From Blasia pusilla (lineage: Eukaryota; Marchantiophyta; Marchantiopsida; Blasiales): 64,000 bases of DNA. The position numbers were made by a program, and so were the translations under genes. The notes beneath the pieces were generated by a model that was not told where the DNA came from, ran no database searches, and saw only the letters and a program-made list of their open reading frames with translations. Location of the stretch: the NCBI GenBank assembly GCA_050084515.1, contig CM114271.1:51026001-51090000 (forward strand), in the 5' to 3' direction. Shown piece by piece: positions 1-9,323 of the stretch; positions within the stretch are counted from its first letter, which is position 1, and each line of letters begins with the position of its first letter.

Positions 1-200
1 GCCATCTTCCGGCCGCTGCTCGATCATCGCACTTGTGAATCGAACGGGTAATGAGCTAAGGCGCCATCACCGATCGCCATCCTGGTCTCAGTAGGACGCC
101 GACTCCTCCCAAGTAATCCAGGAAAACCCCATCGGGTATAACATCGCTTCCACCAACCAAGACGCCGAGGACTCAAAGATCGCCACTATCGCTTTGGCGC

Positions 201-452
201 GCACTCACGGACTCATCGTAGGATGTCCCGGCGAATCTCACCACGACCTCTGTCGGGTGATATATTGCGGTGGTACTCGCTCCACCCAAGGATGTTCAGA
301 TCCAAATGGACAACACTCCACATCGCTCGCCAAGCCCAATCCTCAATGACGCTTTCCCCAACATCAAGGGTTGCGCCTCGAATCCAACAAGACGCCGCGA
401 CTAAAAGCTCTACCTCCAGACTCACCAACCGGAAGACCTCTCGGTTATCCAA
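201..452 (-). pseudogene. Gypsy aspartic protease fragment (copy 1)
   Basis: Read in two minus-strand frames, this piece has VLLDS at the catalytic position (about 400-385) followed by a GATLDVGESVIED block. The block aligns with GAQPLMLGKAACLALG in the protease of the copy at 46.2-46.8 kb. The Asp-Ser pair of the expected D-S/T-G motif survives here, whereas it is mutated in the other copy. Further downstream an FLDYLGG...RPGW stretch (about 120-60) matches the post-protease region. It is frameshifted and not functional. Confidence 0.55.
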
Positions 453-1263
453 AGCAACACAACACCAGGAGAAGCCATGGCACGCTCTATCGCGGGTCTA
501 GCGGGCATCTCCGCCATCCTAGCCGCACCGCCATGAATTGACGGACGGCCCGAGCATCCGCTCCAAGGGCAGGTCCATCACCTCCTCTCGCAATCACCAA
601 CGTGATGCAGAACTCCAACTCCGCGCCACATAGTGAAGCGCCAGCCTAAAAGCCTCGGCGGGCGCACCTCCCAACGCCACAACATCGGAAGCAGAAAATA
701 AAGGAGTGCGGTACACAACGGTGGCCGCCCCAACAACGTTTCGACACATGCCCCTCCCGAGCATCAACAAGGAGTCGCCGCACTCGCTTCCTCCCATCGC
801 CTCCGTGCTTGCACACCAACAACATTACCAACTCTCCAGAACTTTGATGAGGACCCATCGATGGGGTCCTCATCGCTTCGACAACGTGAAAGATTGAGGA
901 AGCCTAGTCTCTGCTTCATCGGCTTCTCGCTGTGGATCCAACTCGCGCCGCTCCACGCGCCACAATCGCGGGCGGCCTCCATCCGGGCAACCCCGACATC
1001 CATCCAGATCCTCCGATCTCTCTGGCCGCTCCATATGATGTCGATGCCACGGATCCGCATCGGGTAACCTCAATGCCATAGCGCAATCGCTCCTCGTAGT
1101 CGCTGTATCTCGAGTAGCCATCCCAGCCTCACGTCCGCATCTCCCGGCGCGCTTCTAGGTGGTGGTACTCTACCTCCTCCACGGGCAACTCCACCACCCT
1201 ATCGGCAACCCAGCCTCGCCCCCAACGGGACCACCGAGCACGATCTCTAGGCCCACCCGACGG

Positions 1264-1640
1264 CTACTCGCCTGGTGCCCTCTCGGCCCTCGGTCCAGAC
1301 GAACTCAGATGTAAACTAAAACACCTGGCGCGTGTATGACCATACCTCTGAAAATAGTCACACGATAACCTCCTGGTGCAAAGACCATCTCCTCCTCCAT
1401 GTTGAGGCACACGCCCATGACCCCGACGAGTGCAATCGCGCTGATGATGGGCTCCACCACATGACCAACAAGTAATAGTAGGCGGCCGCCGCTGAGCCGC
1501 ATATGAAGGCGCAAGTCTCGTGGGCACGGCCTCTGGTATCCTCCCCGAGCTCGTGGTGCCACAGCCGACCTATCTCGAGTCCACGTTGCCGCACGCAGGT
1601 GGTGTAGATAATCGTGGATCGCTTCTCGCCTAGAACCCAT
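1264..1640 (-). pseudogene. Gypsy nucleocapsid zinc-knuckle fragment (copy 1)
   Basis: The minus-strand reading gives CWSCGGAHHQRDC and then CDYFQRYGHTRARC. The second is the same knuckle as CDYCHRYGHTRDRC in the related element at about 47.35 kb, but with the second cysteine changed to Phe. The first matches CWMCGGAH in that copy. Zinc knuckles of this kind bind RNA at the carboxyl end of gag. Reading frames change between the two motifs, so the block is broken. Confidence 0.65.
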
Positions 1641-1801
1641 GGTGGCTACGCCTCTCCTCCGCCATGTTGCGCCAATGTTCTCGGCGGTCCTAAAACATCT
1701 TCAACGAGGGGAGGTGTTCATAAGAAGCACCCTCCCGCACTCCGTGTCCGCAGGTCCGGTCCAAAGATCGCATACCATGACCGATAGCTCGAGCTCTCCG
1801 C

Positions 1802-2310
1802 TCACCCTCGAGTGACGTTGATCAACCGGCGCAAGCGAGTGTAAGCCTCACGCAAACTCTCACCCGAGCGCCCGAAGTCGTGGATGCTCCGCAACTCTCT
1901 CCATCCGCACCCCCTGGTAGCTCGCCTCAACTCAAGAAAGAACTCAACCACGTGGTTGAACTCGGGACGAACCCGACTAGACGGTGCAATCGCCCCGTGC
2001 AAGGCGAGTGACCCTCCTAAAACGTCACTAGTGGAAGAGGCGTGAGCCTCTCCCGACTCCTCCTCCTCATCTGGGAACGGCCCGCCCATGACACATAATG
2101 TGGGTCATAGTAGAGCCTCCACGCCGATCTCACATGCATATCTCTCGAGAGAACTCATGGTAATCGCCCATGGGCGCCTCTAAATGTTGGAACATACCTT
2201 CCATGTCAGAACGGGTTGAACTCTCTAGAGTTCGTGGCCCTACCGGGAGTCGCACCAACTCCTAAACTCGCTATAAAATCGTAACTCAATCGTGCCTATC
2301 GCACTGAAAA
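1802..2310 (-). pseudogene. Gypsy gag fragment (copy 1)
   Basis: Retrotransposon gag capsid remnant. The open piece at 1802-2089 contains VEFFLELRRA and then SGESLREAYTRLRRL, which parallels VEFFRHLGKSYRA and a SLREAFTRMRRQ-like stretch in the gag at 47.8-48.5 kb. Bases 2160-2300 give, across frames, a GTIEL...FRSWCDS block and an FQHLEAPMGDY block that match the amino-terminal gag of the second copy. At least two frameshifts separate these pieces. Gag packages the element's RNA in virus-like particles; this copy cannot encode a complete protein. Confidence 0.65.
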
Positions 2311-4621
2311 CCTACGCGTCCTCTACCCTGGCCGTCCATCTCAGACGCCCAACTGGTAGGACCACTCACAATGTGTGGCGATGTGCTCACAAACTCCTCT
2401 ACACCCTCCCTTGTCCGACGATGACACGAAGGAGGTCGAGGTGGTCCTCACGGAGACCAAACCTCGCGCCACTCCGCGTAGAAACCTCTAGAGCTACTCT
2501 CGGTTCACCACCTCGCCTCAAAGTCCCGAACAGACTCCGTGATGACCCTCGTGCCCCTCTCACCCGATCACTGAACCTCGTGAGGAATCCTCAATCACTC
2601 ATCCCAAACATGCGGCACTCGATCTACACTCTCTCCCCGAGACGTAACATGGGCAACACGCGGCGTGGTGCGGCAAATCGACCAGGCTATCATCTCATCG
2701 ACAACCTACCTCAACTCCCGACATCCCACACAGGTCTATGTCCCATAAACCACATACATAAATGATGCTCAAAGATCCACACACCCAATATCCCCAAATA
2801 AATCCCTAATCCTCACAGTGCAGGGGTAAAGGACCGTAATGGATAACTCGAACACATGTCGATGTCGCTCCTCAAAGAATTGCAAATCTCGACCCCAACT
2901 CGATCGTGGAGACAACTCCTCCAATCAGCAAGTCATACTCCTCCCTTACTGATGCTGCTCAAAACTCCTCGATAGACAAGGCGCGGTCCCAGCGAACGGT
3001 GCGCGGTATTGCAAGCGGCACGGAACAGCTACAAACGGCACGGCCCTCGATGGTGGGATGCGCACTCGGCGCATACCCTCCTCAATCAATAATAATCCCA
3101 CACTGCACCACAATGACGGTGCGGCTCGCGATCGAGATGGTTCGGTGCGCCACGAGCGGCACGGGCGCGGGCAATCGGCGGCGGCGTTAGGCGGCTACGG
3201 GCGCCACGGCAAGACGATACTCGATCGTCGTCGAGTGGCTACCAATCACAACATAGCAGCATGAAATCAAAACTCAAACACCATAACCGGAGGTCATCTG
3301 CCTTCACTGGTTGATGAAGAAACTACGATGACGGTGGCGGCCAAAATAAAGTACGTGGTGGCGACGCAAGTCAAGGAATCAACGAACGTCATGGAAGACC
3401 CTCCACTCCGTAATGGCGGCAATGGCACCCAAAGGGTGGACAATGGACGGTGGACCCTTGACAGTGACGGTTGACCGCTGATGGTGACGGCCGACCGATG
3501 AAGGTGACGGTTGACCGTTGACGGTGACTATGATGGCGACGGCCGCCGCCGGTGTGGCAGCTGATTTAGGGTTTGCACGATTTAACCCTTAAAATCGCCT
3601 AGCAATGGCAACTTTACAAGATTGCCCATAACTTTTTGTTCGCAACTCCAAATTGTGCATTGTTTATTGCACAGCGTGCACAGCTTCACGATCTACGCTA
3701 CCATCAAAAAATATTTAGAATCGAACATTTCAATAAAAACTGACGGGGACTGTCGTAAAGCCCAATGTCTCTTTCTCCTACACAAAATTTGGCAGCGCTC
3801 CCGCGCTGATTTCTCCCAACGAAAATGTAACATCTATAAAAATACATATCAGCAAGCTACATGGTGCTCCCGAGAGCACCAGCATGGGGCAACCCGCCCC
3901 CATACGCAATCCCTATCAGAAATTGGGCAGCGCTTCCGCGCGCCACTCTTCCACACCAAAAATCGGCAAATGCAAAGAGTAATGAAAGCAGCCCTTGCTC
4001 CGGTGAGCACTCCCATGAGCCGCTGAACGGGGAACACGGTCCCCAACCTGCAAAAATAGCAAGTGACCAGCGAGCTCCCCCATGAAGCTCTCTCACTCTC
4101 TCATTCTCTCATTCTCTCTTTGTTAAGTAAGATCCAATCTCTCTCTCCACCATCTCACACCATAGCTCTCAAAGGTGTGCACTCTCTCTCATGTCAAACC
4201 AAACCCACTCTCCTAATGAGAGGCTTGGGTTACACTCACAAGGCAAGGTACCATAGCTCCGCCGCCTCATGCCAAGAGGTTCAACAAAGAGAGAATGAGC
4301 TCTCAAGCTCTCTCTCCTTGAGGTATACCCCTCTCCTCTCCCAAACTCTCTCCATGGTAACCTATTCTCCCAAGTCACCTCCTTGGCTTTTGACCTGATG
4401 TAGGAGGTCAAGGGCCACTTACCAAAAATAGTAAGTCGATCATATACTCAAAATGGTACTTACCTAAAATAGTAAGTTCCTCAATATGGCTCCAAATGAG
4501 CCGAAACGAAGGGGAAATCTGCTATCTCAGGTTTCCAAGGGCCTCAGCAGGTCAACCTCGACCTATTGGGCGTATCCTCCACTACTCATGAAGGCGCTCT
4601 ATTAGATCCCACCGATCTATC
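2311..4621. other. Intergenic region with short repeats
   Basis: No convincing gene. The plus-strand ORF at 2292-2765 has no recognisable domain. Bases about 3461-3545 hold short imperfect repeats built on GGTGACGGTTGACCG. A perfect 8-bp hairpin lies at 3862-3881 (TGGTGCTC, loop CCGA, GAGCACCA). A GC-rich phrase around GGCAGCGCTCCCGCGC (about 3791) recurs as GGGCAGCGCTTCCGCGC (about 3925). Bases 4085-4350 are rich in CTCTC runs. Some of this may be the leader of the gypsy copy on the left, but no LTR edge or primer-binding site was found. Confidence 0.4.
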
Positions 4622-5950
4622 CTAAAAGACGTGACAAAGTCCTAAGTTACTAACACCAATCTCAACAAGTAATCGATGAAGCCACACCGCCTTACATGCT
4701 GCATTGGTTGCTCCTGTGTACTCAACCTCTGTTGAAGATAAAGAAAATGTAGCTTGCTTCTTTGAAGCCCAACTTATAGCTGCGCTTCCCAAAGTAAATG
4801 AATAACCAGATATGGAGTGTCGATCAGACACGCTTCCTGCCCAATCAAAATCTGTGAATCTCTGTAATTGAAAACTCGGAGAAGGTTCAATTTGAAGTCC
4901 GAATTGAATAGAGAATTTCACATACTGCATAATCCTCCTCAGAGCATCAAGGTGAGGTTTTCGAGATGCTTGCATAAACTGGCTCACTAGACCAACAACA
5001 TAGCTCAAATCTGGTCTGGTTATAGTTAAATAGATCAAACTTCCAACCATGCACATATACATATTCGAATCTACAAGCAGATCTCCTTCATCCACTCTTA
5101 GCTTCACGCTTTGGTCCAACGGTGTAGAGATTGGCTCACAAGCCGTCATACCATATTTTAAAAGCATATGAAGAGCATATTATTGCTGTAGTAACCACAT
5201 GCTCTCTCCAACCTTGATAAACTCAATACCAAGGAAGTACTTGAGTTCTCTCAAGTCCTTCATATCAAATTCTGCTTGTAACTTAAGCTTGACTTGTTGT
5301 ACCATTTCTTCAGTACTCCCAATAATCAAGAGATCGTCAACATACAACACAATGAGAATTGTATGATCTTATCCTCTCAAGACATATGACGAGGAGTCAG
5401 AATCACATACCCTAAAACCCAACTCTTGTTGGACGTATGTAATCTTGCCATACCAAGCTCTTGTAGCTTGTTTGAGCTCGTATAGAGCTTTCTTCAACCT
5501 GTATACGCAAAATGGAAACTTGGGATGCTCGTATCCAGATGGTTGAGTCATATATACATCCTCGTATAGATCTCCATTCAAGAAGGAATTCTTGACGTCC
5601 ATGTGATGTAATCTCCATTTCTTACTTACTGCAACTGCAACCAATGTTCTCGTAGTCTCCATCTTTGCAACAGGGCTAAATATTTCCTCATAATCGATAC
5701 CATATTGTTGTGCATAGCCCTTAGCCACCAATCTCATTTTGTATCTGTTAATTGTACCATCTTGATTGTGCTTGATTTTGTAAACTCATTTGCAACCAAT
5801 AGCTTGCTTACCGGAAGGTATATCAACGAGCTCCCATGTTTGTTGATGTCTTAATGCAGCAAGCTCTTCCTCCATAGCTTCAATCCATTCGGCTTTACTC
5901 GCAGCTTCTTCAAAATAACTCGGCTTCTGCTCTTGAAGGGTAGTCATCAT
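4622..5950 (-). pseudogene. Copia reverse transcriptase and RNase H
   Basis: This copies the element RNA into DNA and removes the RNA strand. The reverse transcriptase part reads WELVDIPSGKQAIGCK, then a stop where the family has Trp (TGA for TGG), then VYKIKHNQDG, the VAKGYAQ block (5737-5369) and the catalytic YVDDLLIIG near 5340. The RNase H part (5167-4622) has the MVGSLIYLTITRPDLSY block, DFDWAG and SSTEVEYTGATNAACKAVWL, all typical of copia. Besides the Trp stop, single stops lie near 5368 and 5180. The palm Asp pair and the RNase H acidic residues look intact. Confidence 0.9.
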
Positions 5951-6070
5951 ATATGCATGATGTGTCGCAAGGAAATCTTCATTTATGAATCTATGAACAG
6001 GATGTATAACTCTAGTTGATCTACGAAGTTATTGTTCAGAGGTAGATGCCTCTGACATGTGACTCGAGCA

Positions 6071-6800
6071 CTAACTAGTGTTAATAGACTGAATATTTAC
6101 TCTTCCCATCCATTGACTCACAGATTTAATGGAGGAATCTAGGATCTCTCCTAATCCTACATTAGTACTTGGGGAAGTTGAAGACAATGTCTGTTGGTTT
6201 ATAGTCATATTCTCCCCCTCAACAGACAAGTTTAGAGGTGGAATAGGCTCAGATGGAGCATACCATGACTTTAGTTCATCAAAGACAACATTACGATTAA
6301 TTAATAATAAGCTGCCTAGAGGATGGAATGTATCACTTATATCCCTTAGTTCCATCAGCATAGCCAATGAAGATACATCTTTCAGACTTGGGGTCTAATT
6401 TTTTACGTCTCTCAAAAGGAACATGAGCATAACAGATACAACCAAATACTTTCAAGAAGAAAAAATCAGGTTTACTTCTTGTGAAGACTTTGAATGGAGT
6501 TTTATCATGAACTCTTACTGTTGGAGTTCGGTTGATTAAGAAGACTGCACATGCTACAGCCTCTGCCCAATACACCTTAGGCATATTCTTCTCCTTCAGC
6601 ATAGCTTGTGCCGCTACAGCAATGTGTCGATTTTTACTCTCAATCACTCCATTTTGTTGTGGAGTGTAGCGGCAAGTCACTTGATGTTGGATGCCATTCT
6701 GATGTATACCTAGAGAAGTCATCAATAAATGAAATAAAGTATTGGCAACCACTAAGGCTCTATTGTAATGCTATCCACACATCATTGTGGATCAATTCCA
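6071..6800 (-). pseudogene. Copia integrase with internal deletion
   Basis: Integrase inserts the cDNA into the host genome through a D,D-35-E catalytic triad. Here the first Asp is in ELIHNDVW and an SFIDDFSRYT block follows in another frame. The reading then jumps directly to NGIQHQVTCRYTPQQNG with the Glu in VIESKNR. The usual block between these, which carries the second catalytic Asp, is absent, so a deletion of about 50 codons plus a frameshift near 6700 has destroyed the core. The carboxyl part with AVFLINRTPT and the FGCICYAHVP region is well kept to about 6333. Confidence 0.85.
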
Positions 6801-7503
6801 ATATCTTGGATGCTCTTCTACCGTGCTTTCTAAAAGGAAATCTAGCTTGTTTTCCAAATTTGCAAGCAAGACATACCTCTAACGTAGCAGGACTTGCTAA
6901 TTTAGGGAGTCCTATTACTATATTAGATGATGAAAGACTCTCTAATATTTGAAGATTCATATGTCTAATTCTTTTATGCCACACATTTAGATCTATGACT
7001 TGTTGGCCGGTTTGACCATACATTTTTGTTTGAATCTCTGGCATAGAAACATCTAATTTGAACATTCTACCATATCTACTTCCTTTGGCTATCGTAGTCT
7101 GGTTATCCATTGTTTCAATGAAACAACCATCTCCGTTAAACTTCACTTGATAACCCTGTTCAATTATCTGTCCTATAGAGATTAGATTTCTTGCAATGGT
7201 AGGAACATAAAGAAAATTTCCAAGAGCACAAAGACCATCTGATGCTATTGGAACTTTACCAGTATGCGCGATATAATGTTGAGTGTCATCTCTTGTGAGC
7301 ACAATTGCAGGATCTTTCACCAGCTCCAAACTACTTAACCATTTTGCTTGTGAGGTCATGTGATTTGATGCACCGGAGTCAATGTACCAATCTGCTGTCG
7401 AGTCTTTCTTGAACATTGCTCCTATATGATGAGTCATGACCAAGAGATGCTCCGTTTGTGAATGTAGTTGTTCTTGGTACTGCTCTTGGTGTTGTTGCTC
7501 CAC
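6760..7503 (-). pseudogene. Copia protease and GAG-pre-integrase
   Basis: An open stretch of 247 codons. It starts with the protease, whose active site is WYIDSGASNHMT (D-S-G intact) near 7395-7360. It continues with NFLYVPTIARNLISIGQ and the GAG-pre-integrase zinc-binding segment with LWHKR-like WHKRIRHMN and CLACKFGKQ, and runs into the integrase start. All diagnostic residues are present, so this segment looks intact apart from being joined to damaged neighbours. Confidence 0.9.
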
Positions 7504-8407
7504 ATAGTTTTATTGCTGGAAGGCTCATGTTCTCATATTTGCCTTCTTCTTGAAGCAAAACTTTGCATAGTGATCCTTTATCCCATAGTAATTGCAAGAT
7601 CTAGGGACCCTCTGTTGCTGACCTCGACCCCAACGGTTTCCACCATCACCACCATGTGATTGTGTTTGGTATTGGTTCGTAGTTGATTGAGTGACGTCAT
7701 ATTGAGTGCCTCTTCCTCCATATGCTTGATATCCATCACGACCACGGAAGTTTCTTCCATGACCCCTGCCTCTATTTGCTCCATAACCCGTAAATAGCGC
7801 ACTCTCTTGCAGACTAGACGAGCTACCGCTACGTACTAGGCACATCTCTTCACTGATCAACAGAGAAACTAACTCTTGAAAGGTTGGATATTTCTTTCTC
7901 ATAGAGATAGAGATCTCAAAGGATTTGTAATCCTTTGGAAGGCCTTGAAGAGTGAATAAGATCAGACCATCATCTTCTATTGTCACTCCAATGCCATTCA
8001 ACTGATCAACAATATGTCTGATACTCAAAATATAATCATTGATGCTCTACGATCCTTTCATCACTTCGTTCAATTGTTGTCTCAATTAAAGCTTTCTGGC
8101 CTTTGTAGATGTCTGGAACAACATTTTTCAATGCATCCCAGATCTCCTTCGGAATATCAACATCTTGGATGTGACCTATCATTGGCGAACTTACCGTTAT
8201 TGAAATATAGTGGATTACTTGCCTTGCACGTTTGTTCCAAGCAGAAACATTCAAGTGTGTTGAGTCACCTTCTGGCTTGGCCTCATCACTTGTGACAAGC
8301 TCCCATAGTTCTTGACCCATGAGAAATTGTTTCATGCGAAATTTCCATACATTGTAATTCTGCTTGTCTGGCTTCTCGTCTGTGATTGCTGTTTAGGAAT
8401 ACTCCAT
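7504..8407 (-). pseudogene. Copia gag
   Basis: The likely start is the ATG at 8407, giving MEYS followed at once by a TAA where a Lys codon is expected; then TAITDEKPDKQNYNVWKF. The UBN2-type gag follows: MKQFLMGQELWELVTSD at 8335, IVDQLNGIG, ILFTLQGLPKDYKSF and a Gly/Arg-rich basic stretch. The zinc knuckle is CNYYGIKDHYAKFC with the second Cys replaced by Tyr. One stop near 8030 and another near 7510 separate the open pieces. Confidence 0.85.
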
Positions 8408-8914
8408 GATAAACGATTTCACTCAAAAAAAAAAAAAAAATTGAGGCTTTCTACTGCTCCAATTGAAGCATAGACCACTCCTACACATAAATTGACCTAA
8501 AATTTTCCAAAATTGATCAACTGTATGAAAAAACTAGTCAAAATTGGCCTGTAGAGAGCAAACTATACAACTTTTCTTCATTAATTGCACTTTCCTACAC
8601 TGAAATTACTGCTGCAAGAGCTCAGAGTCTCAGTATTGAGCGATTTTGGATGCGTTGGGAAGCTTTTGATGAGCTCTACAAGATGGCTAGAATAAGCCTT
8701 TGGCATTTTTCTAGATGATGCGGACCTTGATGGCTGAATCGACCAAGAAAGCCCTAAAAAACGGCTCCAAAGTTTTATCACTATCAAAGCTCCACTTGAA
8801 ATCTGCACCCATTGAGCTCAGAGTAAAATTTCCTTCTCCCAAACTGAAATTGTGCATTCTCTTGCCTCTCTTCTCTCTTCAAACACCAAGTATTTCAAGT
8901 GATGTTCTCCTCCC

Positions 8915-8926
8915 GCTCTGATACCA
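8915..8926 (-). other. Primer-binding site of the copia element
   Basis: Minus-strand TGGTATCAGAGC follows the LTR edge with no gap. This is the standard plant copia primer-binding site, complementary to the 3' end of initiator methionine tRNA. It fixes the inner end of the LTR at 8927. Confidence 0.9.
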
Positions 8927-9253
8927 TGTGGAAAACTGCTAAACAAGCATAAGTGGTGAAAAACTGCTCTCACACACACACACCACCATGGAGAACAAAA
9001 TTTGCAATGAGAGAACAAGTGGAGGTTGTCCTCTTCTCAATTATATAGGGTATGTACAAGCAATCATAACCCTATCCTTAACCATAGTCTCGAGTTAGTC
9101 TAACTGTGATTAACTAATCCTAGTTAAGATAATCGTGCTTAACTGACTAACAAAGATTAAGTTTCCCTACTTCGTGTGAGTGCCAAATGTAGCAGTTCAG
9201 GTGTCTCATGAGTTTGACTGTAACTAAATCTTCAATAGGTGTAAGTGTTAACA
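8927..9253 (-). repeat. 5' LTR of the copia element (327 bp)
   Basis: Read on the minus strand it runs from TGTTAACACTTACACC to GCAGTTTTCCACA, with TG...CA ends. It contains a CCCTATATAATTGAGAAG TATA-type promoter near 9045. Two TTAGTC/TTAGTTAATC-type AT-rich motifs precede it. It matches the lone LTR at about 55715-56042 along nearly its whole length. Confidence 0.9.
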
Positions 9254-9323
9254 CACCTCCTAACCTGATTTTCCCGTATGTAGGCAAATCACGTCAGGAG
9301 GTATGTTAACACTTACACCTATT
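9234..9323. repeat. Inverted repeat across the copia LTR edge
   Basis: Arms 9234-9264 and 9293-9323 are reverse complements at 29 of 31 positions, separated by 28 bases. The left arm is the outer end of the LTR plus about 10 flanking bases. The right arm carries the same outer LTR end in the opposite direction and then diverges. Confidence 0.85.

Larger units (their letters stand above)
1..2310 (-). mobile_element. Decayed Ty3/gypsy element, gag to protease part
   Basis: This is a remnant of the same gypsy family as the element at 39.8-49.1 kb, read on the minus strand and cut by the window start. Matching blocks occur in the same order: gag core (about 2300-1800), zinc-knuckle region (about 1530-1264), a TPLFSA...EAFRLA block (about 700-620), protease (about 452-201), then a post-protease stretch reaching the first bases. 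Frameshifts and stops break every block, so it is a pseudo-element. No LTR could be found between 2310 and 4600, and the pol part would lie before base 1, so its methyltransferase region, if it had one, is out of view. Confidence 0.75.
4622..9253 (-). mobile_element. Ty1/copia retrotransposon, 3' LTR missing
   Basis: A copia-type element read on the minus strand: 5' LTR (9253-8927), primer-binding site (8926-8915), gag, protease, integrase, reverse transcriptase and RNase H, ending at 4622. The order integrase before reverse transcriptase defines copia. Few stops interrupt it, so the insertion is moderately recent, but an integrase deletion and several nonsense changes make it non-autonomous. 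No second LTR was found between 4000 and 4622, so the 3' end has been lost. A diverged LTR of the same family lies alone at about 55.7-56.0 kb. Confidence 0.9.

Noticed and set aside
2292-2765. Plus-strand open frame of 157 codons
   Set aside because: It overlaps antisense gypsy gag sequence at its start, has no domain, and has a Pro/Arg-rich composition.
4000-4621. Search for the 3' LTR of the copia element
   Set aside because: No stretch matches TGTTAACACTTACACC or GCAGTTTTCCACA; the region is CT-rich and unrelated.
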